Below, piece by piece: positions 16,500 through 25,243 of a stretch of 48,956 bases of DNA (positions are counted from its first letter, which is position 1; every line of letters begins with the position of its first letter). The DNA comes from Dulcicalothrix desertica PCC 7102 (GTDB taxonomy: Bacteria; Cyanobacteriota; Cyanobacteriia; Cyanobacteriales; Nostocaceae): NCBI RefSeq assembly GCF_003991905.1, contig NZ_RSCL01000047.1:1-48956 (forward strand). Reading direction: 5' to 3'. The translations under genes were made by a program, and so were the position numbers. The notes beneath the pieces were generated by a model. The model did no database searches. It worked only from the letters and a program-made list of their open reading frames with translations, and had not been told where the DNA came from.

Positions 16500-18452
16500 A
16501 TGACTTCTATTCAGATTCACGAATTTAGCACTGGTATTCGACCACAAATCAATGCAGATGGTAGCTGGGTGTCACTGGGTTTCACTGGGCAATACATGAA
16601 TGTAACTATTAATGCGATACCTCATGCCGTAGAGCGTTCAATTGCCAATAAGGAATTTGCCGTTGCAGAAGGTGCATTTGGTGACCAACCAGCCGTTATT
16701 GGTCGTGTAGTGTTAGATAGCACAACTTCTGACTGGTCAGTTGTAGCTGTCGTGAGTAGAGGGCAGGATGAAAAAGGACGCAGTGCTTCTTTTTATCGTT
16801 ACTTTCTGTGCGAAGGACGAGATAATCTATTAAATATAGTTTTATGGATGGAGGAGTATGAGCGAAAAAATCAATGCAAACCTGTTTTTAACCCCTCAGA
16901 AACTAAAGTACTAGGGCAAGCAACTCCATTTAATGCTCAAAATACCTCGTATCCTCCGAAGGAATTACTGCAAAACAGCACCTCTACACCAATCATTATT
17001 AACTCTGACAAGCGATACAGCTTACAGCAGATTAACGCTTCGGCTGCTGCTTTAGCCAATGGTCAACCTGTTGCATGGGCGTTTAATGCAGAGGCACTAG
17101 AAAAGCCTTTGAGTTTTATCGTCATTCAGGCAGCAAGCGAGCGCGCTTATCAAATATTGCAAAGGGCAGCAGCTAATACTCCTAAAGTTCAAACTCCGCT
17201 AGTTGTAGACGAACAAGCCCTTAAGTCAGCGATTAAAAGTTTAATGGGTAGTTCGACTGTGAAACCGGAGGTAGTTGGTATTATTGCAGAAGCTTTAAGT
17301 AACAAACAAGTAAATCAACAATACTGGGAAAATTTATTTGATGGGCAGGGTGCGATAAATGCTATCCGTCAGAAAATTTATAGCCCGCAAATGGTAAGAT
17401 TATTAACCCTAAGAACATTGATCATTCCACAAAAATTAGGAGAATATTTAGATTGGTTAGAGATTAAGAATAATGCAAATAAAAGAGATTTAAATTCTAA
17501 TATAACCTGTTCATTAGAATTTCAAGCTAATTTAATACCTACGCTTCCAGACTCTTCTATTGTTCAAAATAATTTAAACTATTTATTTAAACAGATAGAA
17601 GTATATAATCCTCCTGCCAATGTACTCGATAATATAGGAGATTACTGTTTAGACAAATTGCACAATAGAGAATTAGCATTACTTTATTACCGATTTGCTA
17701 TTTATTTTACTGCTCGCACAAATAAAAATAATGTAATATCAGACAAATTATTTAAAAAAGCATTTTCTAACAGTAGAGGTCAAGAAAATGTTTTTGGTAG
17801 AACGGTTTATTCAGAACAGTACAGGAGAGACCAGGGAGAATCAGACGTGCCAAAGCATATTGTAATTGTTTTTGTATTACTCAGCTTTTTTTTAGGAGGC
17901 TTGGGTGGTTTTGTTTTATCAGAAATGACTAGAGAACCACAAACTGCAACAAATAACGCAAAAACACCTCCTGATGCAGTAGGTACAGATATGTCTCAAC
18001 CCAGCAACCCTAATAATAATCTTAACATTACTGCCTCAAATAATAATCAAATAACGCCAATACCAAAAGGTAAAAAACAAAAGGACGCTTTCGATAAGTT
18101 TGAAAAAGTAACAATTCCAGTAATTAATAAAATAATAAATGATTTAGATAAACAAGAAAAATCGTTACCAGATGGTGTAACTAGACTAAATATTATTGCA
18201 GCGCTTAAGGAAACATTAGGTAATTCAAATTTAAATGAAAGTGTATTGGATAGTAGTATAGAGCCAATTCCAGAATTAAAAAATGATTGGATTAATACCA
18301 TTTATTCATACCAATTACAAAAACAACCTAATCAACCTGCAAAAGCCGAAGGATATATTCTACCGACAGGAAATGTCATTAAATCTCTTAAACAAGATGT
18401 GGAGAAAAATTTGAAAAAAACGTCTATACCTGTGGCGCCTCTAGGGAATTAA
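16500..18452 (+). CDS. Putative GTPase-associated membrane-anchored protein
   Basis: A 650-residue protein. Residues 1-145 form a compact N-terminal domain with IHEFSTGIRPQ, AVIGRVVLDSTTSDWSVVAVVSRG and RYFLCEG, which resembles the N-terminal domain of GTPase-associated proteins (GAP1-like) in conflict systems. That assignment is from memory and needs a profile search. Residues about 150-450 are helical and unassigned. One strong membrane helix is at about 451-474 (IVIVFVLLSFFLGGLGGFVL), followed by a polar Asn/Thr-rich linker and a C-terminal domain (about 520-650). The N-terminus is expected in the cytoplasm beside the GTPase. The gene lies between the GTPase and the FHA-like protein with very short gaps. 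Confidence 0.6.
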   Translation: MTSIQIHEFSTGIRPQINADGSWVSLGFTGQYMNVTINAIPHAVERSIANKEFAVAEGAFGDQPAVIGRVVLDSTTSDWSVVAVVSRGQDEKGRSASFYRYFLCEGRDNLLNIVLWMEEYERKNQCKPVFNPSETKVLGQATPFNAQNTSYPPKELLQNSTSTPIIINSDKRYSLQQINASAAALANGQPVAWAFNAEALEKPLSFIVIQAASERAYQILQRAAANTPKVQTPLVVDEQALKSAIKSLMGSSTVKPEVVGIIAEALSNKQVNQQYWENLFDGQGAINAIRQKIYSPQMVRLLTLRTLIIPQKLGEYLDWLEIKNNANKRDLNSNITCSLEFQANLIPTLPDSSIVQNNLNYLFKQIEVYNPPANVLDNIGDYCLDKLHNRELALLYYRFAIYFTARTNKNNVISDKLFKKAFSNSRGQENVFGRTVYSEQYRRDQGESDVPKHIVIVFVLLSFFLGGLGGFVLSEMTREPQTATNNAKTPPDAVGTDMSQPSNPNNNLNITASNNNQITPIPKGKKQKDAFDKFEKVTIPVINKIINDLDKQEKSLPDGVTRLNIIAALKETLGNSNLNESVLDSSIEPIPELKNDWINTIYSYQLQKQPNQPAKAEGYILPTGNVIKSLKQDVEKNLKKTSIPVAPLGN

Positions 18453-18457
18453 CATAT

Positions 18458-19540
18458 ATGAGAATATACTTATACATATTAGCTGGGGTAGCATCAGCTT
18501 TGATAGGTTGGAACCTTGGTCAAATATTCATTGCTGATTTTGGCTTATTAAAACAAGTTTCAGAAATTGTTTTATACCCCTGTATTGCCATCTCACTAGC
18601 AATTGGCATGGTAATGAATGAAATTTTCGTTAGTAGTCCGACTCGACCTAAACTCAGCTTAAAAAAGTCTCCTCTTCCTGTAATTATCGCTGTTGGCTTA
18701 GGACTTTTAACAGGGATAGTAGCTGGTATTTTATCAATAATCCTATTATTGCCTCAAATTCCTGTTCCGGCATTTCTGGTTAGGATGATTAGCTGGGTAT
18801 TAATTGGTGGTTCGGTTGGGTTCGCAGAAGGATTAACTTGGCGTTGGCATAGTTTAGAAGCAGGTAATAAAAAACGGTTTCAAAAGCGATTAAAAAATAG
18901 TTTACTTGCTGCCAGTGGGGCAAGTTTGGTTGCTGCTTTACTATTTGAATTAATCCGTATTCCTATTGGGCAAATGCCAACAGAATTTAAACGTGTTGAA
19001 GAACCTATAGGTATTTCTGTTTTGGGACTGCTGCTTGGTTTGGCGCTTAGTATTAGTACCTCACCCAGTTATCTAGCAGCACTGAGAGCAGGCGCCGGGT
19101 TTGAGTATACAGGAGAAAAATATGACTCAATTGATTCATCGATAACAAATGAGGAAGTGCCTTATCCAGCAATCAATAATTCTCTCAAATTTGTAAATAA
19201 AGGTGATAGCGATGAAATAGAAGAAGGTTTATCAATTCAATTGCCAGAAATAGCCAAAATTACAATAGGTTCGGATGAAAGTGCCAATATTCGGCTACCG
19301 GGAACACCACCAGAAGCCGCTTACTTGGAATTGCAAAAACGCGAAGCTTTTCTAGTACCCAATAAAAATTTTATACAAACTATAAGAATTAATAATCAAC
19401 CGCTTAAAAAAAATGACAAAGTGCCTCTAAAACATAACTATGTCTTGACTTTTCACACCTTAGAACAACAATATGGACAAGATGAGAAAAAAATCTATAG
19501 ATTTGTCTACTACAATCGCTTTTTGGATCCGCAGGCTTAG
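18458..19540 (+). CDS. Polytopic membrane protein with C-terminal FHA-like domain
   Basis: A 360-residue protein. About six hydrophobic segments fall in residues 3-210, for example LLTGIVAGILSIILLLP near 80 and VLGLLLGLALSIS near 188. The soluble C-terminus (about 240-350) resembles a forkhead-associated domain: LPEIAKITIGSDESANIRLPG, AYLELQKREAFLVPN, IRINNQPLKKNDKVPLKHNY. The second half fits the FHA order of strands, but the phosphothreonine-binding Ser/Arg positions are not obvious, so it may be divergent. It overlaps the vWA gene by 68 nt. The domain probably recruits phosphorylated partners to the membrane. Confidence 0.65.
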   Translation: MRIYLYILAGVASALIGWNLGQIFIADFGLLKQVSEIVLYPCIAISLAIGMVMNEIFVSSPTRPKLSLKKSPLPVIIAVGLGLLTGIVAGILSIILLLPQIPVPAFLVRMISWVLIGGSVGFAEGLTWRWHSLEAGNKKRFQKRLKNSLLAASGASLVAALLFELIRIPIGQMPTEFKRVEEPIGISVLGLLLGLALSISTSPSYLAALRAGAGFEYTGEKYDSIDSSITNEEVPYPAINNSLKFVNKGDSDEIEEGLSIQLPEIAKITIGSDESANIRLPGTPPEAAYLELQKREAFLVPNKNFIQTIRINNQPLKKNDKVPLKHNYVLTFHTLEQQYGQDEKKIYRFVYYNRFLDPQA

Positions 19541-20768
19541 TATATCAACATTAATGCTTGCTTGTTTTAGTAATCCGAGTTTGGCACAGGTAAAAAATGC
19601 TGAAATTATCGGCGCCCCTACTGTTAACGAAGACCGAGTGACAATTCGTATCAAGGTTAAAGGCAAAGAAGATAAACCAGTTATGGGCTTGTTAGATACA
19701 GATTTTCGTTTGCTAGTAGATAATAAAGAAGTTAAATTTAAGCCTAAAGATTGGAAAAATCCCGAACAATCAATACCACCTCCAGCTTGGATTATTGTAC
19801 TGTTAGATTTCAGCGGCAGTATGAGGCAGCCAGATAGCCGAGGTAAAACAAAGCTGGAAGGAGCAATTAGTGCTATACGTGAATTTTCTCAGGTTTTAGC
19901 AGAACGGGGCGGTAATACCCAGTTAGCAATTGTTCCTTTTGGCACGCCAGGAGACAAATGTGAAGGTTACGTTGTTAATAATGATACCCTTGACAAGTTT
20001 TTTCCTGCGGGTGATTTTAAGTTAGAAAACCATCTTAATTATCTTTCAGGTTTGACACCTTGTGCATCGACAAACCTCTATGAGCCACTCACCAAGGCGT
20101 TAAGGTTTTTAGGCAATACAGAAGACCGTCGTTTTTATGTACCGGAGGGTTCTCAAGAACCTCAACCACGACTCTCAGTCATATTGCTGTCGGACGGTTA
20201 CCATAATGCAGTTAACGAAGAACAGGATTTTAGAAACCTGGAACGTCTTCTGAGAATTAACGAAGGAATTATAGTACATAGCTTGGGATATGGTTTAACA
20301 CCAGAACAACTTGGTGCAAAATACAAACTTACCAGAGCCGCTACCCGCAAAGACTTGGGCAAAGGTGCAGGTAAAGTTCCAGAAGAAGAATTTGTAGACC
20401 GCGACCGTCTTAAACAAATTGCCAACTTAAGTGGTGGAATTAATGAGTTTTCAGGAAATGCTCAAGCTATTGCTTCTAACTTAAAGTTATTTCTCGACGC
20501 TTTACTCGGTGAATACGAAATTTCTTACACCGAACCAAATCCTGAACGTGGCTCTAAGCATAAGGTTTACGTAGAGCTAACATCGTCAGGGAATAATGCG
20601 GTCGTCAAATCTGAACCAAAACCTTACAGCATTTTCTGGTTTACACTTCCCCCACAAGTGAGACACATTATGCTCTTATGCGTCTTGCTTATTCTTGGGC
20701 TTGGTGGTGTACTTCCCTTTTGGTTGTGGGGAAAACGGTTAAAAGAACAAGCATTGGAGGATTATTAA
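19473..20768 (+). CDS. Membrane-anchored von Willebrand factor A domain protein
   Basis: A 431-residue exported protein. Signal peptide at about 1-38 ending SLAQ. The vWA domain starts near 105 with IIVLLDFSGSMRQ, the metal-ion-dependent adhesion motif DxSxS intact, followed by a conserved threonine region and SVILLSDGYHN. One C-terminal membrane helix (about 397-420, IMLLCVLLILGLGGVLPFWLW) with a short basic tail would leave the vWA domain outside the cytoplasm. The start lies inside the FHA-like gene; no better start is present without losing the signal peptide. The stop shares bases with the next ATG (TAATG). Confidence 0.85.
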   Translation: MDKMRKKSIDLSTTIAFWIRRLSISTLMLACFSNPSLAQVKNAEIIGAPTVNEDRVTIRIKVKGKEDKPVMGLLDTDFRLLVDNKEVKFKPKDWKNPEQSIPPPAWIIVLLDFSGSMRQPDSRGKTKLEGAISAIREFSQVLAERGGNTQLAIVPFGTPGDKCEGYVVNNDTLDKFFPAGDFKLENHLNYLSGLTPCASTNLYEPLTKALRFLGNTEDRRFYVPEGSQEPQPRLSVILLSDGYHNAVNEEQDFRNLERLLRINEGIIVHSLGYGLTPEQLGAKYKLTRAATRKDLGKGAGKVPEEEFVDRDRLKQIANLSGGINEFSGNAQAIASNLKLFLDALLGEYEISYTEPNPERGSKHKVYVELTSSGNNAVVKSEPKPYSIFWFTLPPQVRHIMLLCVLLILGLGGVLPFWLWGKRLKEQALEDY

Positions 20769-21568
20769 TGAATAAACTGTTGCTATCTCTAACACTGTTA
20801 TTAGTTATTTCTGGGTGTGGCACTTCTGGGCAAACTTCGGCTAATTCTAAGCAGTCTAATTCAAATGATTGTCCTGATAAACCGGAGACGAAGCTGGATA
20901 TTAAAAATGTTAAATCCATAGTGCTAAATAATCAAACAACAACCGAATCTGGAATTGCTAGTAAAAGTAAATCCACAGGATATGCTTTTGAGGCACAAAA
21001 AGGGCAGAAGCTGAAATATAACACAAGTGCAGACGTTTGCCTCTGGGTTTACACGCCAGATAGCGAACTTATCAGTACTAACGTTTTACTCAAGAATGGG
21101 AAATACACAATTCAAATTTCTGCACCAAAGGGTTCTACTACTTTTGAACTAGCAATGAACTTAGACGGCGCCGAATCAGCCACAACTGCTAGTAATAACA
21201 CCTCTCAAAGTTCTTCAACTCAATCATCAGAGCGACCATCTCCAGCACAGATGGTGAAAGATCATTATATTGCAATTAATAACCGTCGATATCAAGAAAC
21301 TTGGGATAATCTATCTCCCGATTTTCAACGATTATCAGGAAGCGCTAATGCTTATGGTGATTATGCCGAGTGGTGGAATAGTGTTGAGAGAATAAACATT
21401 GGTGACGTAAGAACAGTTGAACAAAGCGATAATCGGGCAATAGTAGATGCAGATTTACAATATGTTATGAAAACAGGAAGAACAGCAACCGATGAGAACA
21501 ATCGAATATATTTAATTTGGAATGACAGTTCCAAAAAATGGCTGTTTAACAGCAAGAGAAAATCGTAG
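20768..21568 (+). CDS. PPC-like lipoprotein with small C-terminal domain
   Basis: 266 residues, starting at the ATG with GGAGG at 20756. Lipoprotein signal with lipobox LVISGC at 14-19. Residues about 35-135 are a PPC-like beta domain (ESGIASKSKSTGYAFEAQKGQKL, KYTIQISAPKGSTTFELAM). This domain is shared with the next two genes. After a Ser-rich linker, residues about 160-266 fold like an NTF2-like domain (DHYIAINNRRYQETWDNLSPDF, WWNSV, IYLIWNDSSKKW). The protein should be anchored in the plasma membrane or outer membrane. PPC-like domains bind ligands or other proteins, so this looks like a sensor or adaptor. Confidence 0.75.
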   Translation: MNKLLLSLTLLLVISGCGTSGQTSANSKQSNSNDCPDKPETKLDIKNVKSIVLNNQTTTESGIASKSKSTGYAFEAQKGQKLKYNTSADVCLWVYTPDSELISTNVLLKNGKYTIQISAPKGSTTFELAMNLDGAESATTASNNTSQSSSTQSSERPSPAQMVKDHYIAINNRRYQETWDNLSPDFQRLSGSANAYGDYAEWWNSVERINIGDVRTVEQSDNRAIVDADLQYVMKTGRTATDENNRIYLIWNDSSKKWLFNSKRKS

Positions 21569-21672
21569 TACAAATGTAAAATATGCTTTCATTTAATTTT
21601 AAACTATAATTACAACAAATATTTAATAATTTTTTGTGTAAATTTAGATTAATCTTTGATTCTTTAAAAAAC

Positions 21673-22593
21673 ATGAAAAAAATATTACTCTCTTTTCTCA
21701 TCTTTACAACTTTTGGATTACAAGCTTGCCCAAATCCGCCAGAACATCCAAAACCTAAAGATACTATTCTTTCAGGTGAATGCCCCGAAAAGCCTGAAAA
21801 GTTGTCTGCAAAAAATGTGCAACAAGTCGAACTTAAATCTCAGATAACTAAAGAATCTGGAATAGTTAGCCAAACTAAATCAATAGGTTATGCATTTGAT
21901 GCTCAAAAAGGTCAAAAATTAACCTATAAAACAAATGAGAGTGTTTGCGTTTGGGTATACACTCCAGACAATGAACTTTTGAATAATGCAGTATTACCAA
22001 AAGCTGGGAAATATACTATTCAAATATCTGCACCAAAAGGGTCTACAACTGTTGAGTTAGCAATGGGTTTAGATGTTTCTGATTCTTCCAATAATACAGA
22101 TAATTCCTCAGACTCAAATTCTTCAAATTTAAACCCAAATTCAAATTCTTCGCCTTCATCGCCAATAACCCAAGATGAGGCTGTAAACGTGGTGAAAAAC
22201 TGGCAACAAACCAAGCGGAGATTATTTGCTAGTCCATTCGATAGAAATTTAGGCAGTGAAATTTTAACTGGCAAAGCTTATGGAATAAATGTGAGTAATT
22301 CAGATAGCTCAATGAATTGGCTGCAAAAATACAATGCTTACTATACTTATGGTTTACAACAAGTTGATAGCATTAAAAATTTCATTGCTAGCGGTAATCA
22401 AGCAACAATTGAAGTTGTTACTACTGAAGAACGAACTCTTTGTAAAAATAGCCGAATCGATAGAGAAAAAACTGTATCTGACACAAGTAGAGTTCTTTAC
22501 AACTTGCAATTTGAACAAGGCAAGTGGAAAATATCTGCTTACGATACTCTCGAACAAATTCAGAAGTTCCCAAACCCACGACCTTCATGTTAA
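21673..22593 (+). CDS. PPC-like lipoprotein with ARC6/IMS-like C-terminal domain
   Basis: 306 residues from the ATG at MKKILLSFL; an upstream start would add residues ahead of the signal. Lipobox LQAC near 18-20. PPC-like domain at about 35-135, closely similar to the preceding gene (KESGIVSQTKSIGYAFDAQKGQKLTY). A Ser/Asn-rich linker is followed by a domain at about 175-300 matching the IMS/DUF4101 family of ARC6-like proteins: AVNVVKNWQQTKRRLF, LGSEILTGKAY, YYTYGLQQVDSI, VLYNLQFEQGKWKISAYDTLE. This domain is an interaction module in the family and is rarely attached to a lipoprotein. A 104-base gap separates it from the upstream gene. Confidence 0.78.
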   Translation: MKKILLSFLIFTTFGLQACPNPPEHPKPKDTILSGECPEKPEKLSAKNVQQVELKSQITKESGIVSQTKSIGYAFDAQKGQKLTYKTNESVCVWVYTPDNELLNNAVLPKAGKYTIQISAPKGSTTVELAMGLDVSDSSNNTDNSSDSNSSNLNPNSNSSPSSPITQDEAVNVVKNWQQTKRRLFASPFDRNLGSEILTGKAYGINVSNSDSSMNWLQKYNAYYTYGLQQVDSIKNFIASGNQATIEVVTTEERTLCKNSRIDREKTVSDTSRVLYNLQFEQGKWKISAYDTLEQIQKFPNPRPSC

Positions 22594-22744
22594 ATAACTT
22601 TCTATAAATTGATTAGGGTGCATTAAATTTTGTAAACATATTTGACAAATCTCACGAGCATCAAAAAACGACTTGATGATTTATAGTTAGACATTTGTTT
22701 TCATGAAAAATTCAATATTTTATTGTACCTATTTCTCTAATCCT

Positions 22745-24469
22745 ATGAAAAGGTTTATATCTACTCTACTGTTATTAATAATCTATGGATGTAATAATTC
22801 TCAGACTTCAGAGAATCAAGCCAAGCAAAACTTAAGTAATTGTTCAAACAAATCTACAGTTCCACTAGAGAGCCAGGATGCAAAGCCAGTCGCATTAGGT
22901 GAACAGACTGTATTAGAAACTGGAATAGTTAATCAAAGCAAATTTGTCGGGTATACTTTTCAGGGAAAAGCGGGTGAACGTCTGAACTATCAAACAAATC
23001 AAGATATTTGCGTTTTAGTTTTCACACCAGGGCGCCAGTTACTGTATGACCCCATTTTACCCACAACTGGCAGATACACGATTCAAGTTGCTGCTGTTAA
23101 AGGTTCTACTACCTTCGAGTTGAAAATGAGTTTGGGCAATGCGAAAGCTTTTTCTTTTCAACCAACACAACAAAATGTAAAATTGGCGTACAACGTTACA
23201 ACATCACCAACCTTTCAGCATAGTCAGAAGTTACAAGGGATTATTAATGAACTACTAAATCTGGCTGCCGCAAAAGGAATGCCACAAAATGCTTTATCAA
23301 TAACCTTAATCAACGTGAACACAGGTGAATTTGCAGATTACCAACAAGAACAACTGAGGTATCCTGCAAGCGTTGCGAAACTATTTTGGATGACACTTCT
23401 CTACGGTGAGCTTCAAAAAGGTATTTTACAAGATGAACAAGCCTTTACTGGCGACCTAGAGAAAATGCTTGTCAAATCAGATAACGAAGCAGCTAGCCGT
23501 ATTATCGACCAAATTACCGAGACAACATCTGGGTCTAAGCTAGTAGGCAAAGATTTGCAGACTTGGCTTAGTAAACGCTACCAAATGAATTCTTTTTTTG
23601 AACAAGCAGGCTATGGAATGATTGATATCAGCCAAAAGACTTTTCCTATTCCCAGTGAAAAACTTTATGAACCTAAAGGTCGTGATTTACAAATGCGTGG
23701 CGACCTCCAAAAGCCCATTCGTAACAAAATTACAACTCAGCAAGTTGCCAGACTTATGTACGAAATTGTTAAAGAACAGGCAGTTTCACCGGAATACAGC
23801 AAGAAAATGGCGGGATGGCTATCTAAAGATTTGAATCTAGAAATTTGGCAAAAACTTGACCCCAATGCTGGAGAATTCAACCCTGTACGTACTTTCTTTG
23901 GTGAGTCTTTACCGAAGGATGTTTACTTCTTATCCAAGGCTGGTTGGACTAGCTCTACGCGGCAAGAAGTAGCATTTATCAAAACTAATAACGGTAAAAA
24001 TGCTTATATATTAGCTATTTTCGCCGAAGATAAAACTTATGCTAAAGATGGAAACATCTTTCCAAAAATGTCGCGGTTGGTTTTCGACCGGATGGTTAAT
24101 GGTGGGGAGATTGCTTCTGCTAAATCTGCTTCTTTCCCTGAGCAATCAAATCAATCTCTCGGTTGGATTAGAATAGGCGCCGTAGATAAAGGAGCAAGCA
24201 ATACTTTGGTTGGAGAACCTCTAGTTTCCACAGCTATACCTATAAGCATCTCATCACCAACCGTGCCCCCTGTTGGCAAGCAAGTAACACTCTCGGTGGC
24301 AGCTAATTTACGAAAAACCCCACCGCAACCACCAAAATACGAGTTGATAGACAAAATTGGTATATCTCAACCAGGACAGAAAATAGTTATACGTAAGCTA
24401 GAGGCATTTATAGACCCTAATACTAATCCTGCCTATAAAACAGTTTGGGCAGAAGTCGGTTCACCCTAA
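22745..24469 (+). CDS. PPC-like lipoprotein with class A beta-lactamase fold
   Basis: 574 residues from the ATG that gives a clean lipoprotein signal (LIIYGC); an earlier start is possible. PPC-like domain at about 30-130, shared with the two upstream genes. The serine-hydrolase domain (about 155-435) has all three penicillin-binding motifs: SVAK (S209, K212), SDN (245-247) and KAG (398-400, in place of KTG). The acidic Glu166 equivalent is not obvious, so it may act as a peptidase or peptidoglycan enzyme rather than a lactamase. Residues about 470-574 end in an SH3-like segment (VTLSVAANLRKTPP), which would bind the cell wall. Its stop is nearly adjacent to the convergent ubiquitin-like gene. 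Confidence 0.82.
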   Translation: MKRFISTLLLLIIYGCNNSQTSENQAKQNLSNCSNKSTVPLESQDAKPVALGEQTVLETGIVNQSKFVGYTFQGKAGERLNYQTNQDICVLVFTPGRQLLYDPILPTTGRYTIQVAAVKGSTTFELKMSLGNAKAFSFQPTQQNVKLAYNVTTSPTFQHSQKLQGIINELLNLAAAKGMPQNALSITLINVNTGEFADYQQEQLRYPASVAKLFWMTLLYGELQKGILQDEQAFTGDLEKMLVKSDNEAASRIIDQITETTSGSKLVGKDLQTWLSKRYQMNSFFEQAGYGMIDISQKTFPIPSEKLYEPKGRDLQMRGDLQKPIRNKITTQQVARLMYEIVKEQAVSPEYSKKMAGWLSKDLNLEIWQKLDPNAGEFNPVRTFFGESLPKDVYFLSKAGWTSSTRQEVAFIKTNNGKNAYILAIFAEDKTYAKDGNIFPKMSRLVFDRMVNGGEIASAKSASFPEQSNQSLGWIRIGAVDKGASNTLVGEPLVSTAIPISISSPTVPPVGKQVTLSVAANLRKTPPQPPKYELIDKIGISQPGQKIVIRKLEAFIDPNTNPAYKTVWAEVGSP

Positions 24470-24477
24470 CCTATATA

Positions 24478-25071
24478 TTAAATTTTTACAGCAGTGTTAC
24501 GGTATCCAAGGGAAATATCGTCACACCAATCACGTAAAATTTTGTCTATCTCAAAAGCTTTTACCTCCCTTGACGCTATTTCTTGCAGCGCATTTATAAA
24601 ACTTTGGCGTTCGCGCGCGTTGGAGTCGCTGAAAAAACGCTGCGGGTTATCTTCGTAAAACTCTGTAAGCTCGATAGGATAGTCGTAAATTTCCGTTTGC
24701 TGATTATCGCTAAGTACTGTCAGTTGGAGTTTATACGTAACTAGCGATATGGCTTTTGCTGAAGTTGCAGTTTCCAGTTGTACCTTGGAGAAAGCACCTG
24801 AATGCGAATTGCTATTCCCTGCTGACTGCACAGAAGGAATGAGTATTATTTTGTCACCTGACCTAACACCCGCTTCCCTAAAAGTTAGGTTATCCCTTAA
24901 TATTTCATTAGTTCTTTCTAAGAAAAGTCGGCAAGGTGGATTCTCTGGTAATCCCAGTAGCATCTGCACTGCTTGCCGAGATTCATTTAGTTGAGAGTCC
25001 AGCAAAATATCTTTGAGGGTTTTCTCGGCACTACCATCCTCTATTTGAAATGTAACCACAATTTCAGTCAT
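24478..25071 (-). CDS. Ubiquitin-like beta-grasp protein
   Basis: A 197-residue protein. Residues 1-80 look like a YukD/EsaB-type ubiquitin fold: a first strand IVVTFQIED, a helix, then LFLERTNEILRDNLTFREAGVRSGDKIILIP, which follows the ubiquitin pattern of a beta strand, a short turn and the closing strand. The C-terminal half (about 105-197) is a second domain with TYKLQLTVLSDNQQ and a helical end. No C-terminal Gly-Gly is present, so it probably is not conjugated. It lies 172 nt downstream of the SPFH-like gene, the last in the minus-strand operon. No E1- or E2-like genes were seen. Confidence 0.7.
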   Translation of the reverse strand: MTEIVVTFQIEDGSAEKTLKDILLDSQLNESRQAVQMLLGLPENPPCRLFLERTNEILRDNLTFREAGVRSGDKIILIPSVQSAGNSNSHSGAFSKVQLETATSAKAISLVTYKLQLTVLSDNQQTEIYDYPIELTEFYEDNPQRFFSDSNARERQSFINALQEIASREVKAFEIDKILRDWCDDISLGYRNTAVKI

Positions 25072-25243
25072 TCTCAGCCATTGTATAAATTAGTTAATTT
25101 GATGTAATTATTTTTCATTAGCTAGAGAGCTACGCGATGTGGAATTGTATGTGCTATTATACAGTGTTCTATGAAAAATTTAATCTATGCTTAGTGTTCA
25201 TCAATCTTCTTCTTGATTGCTAGCACTTACTATTACGCTTAGA

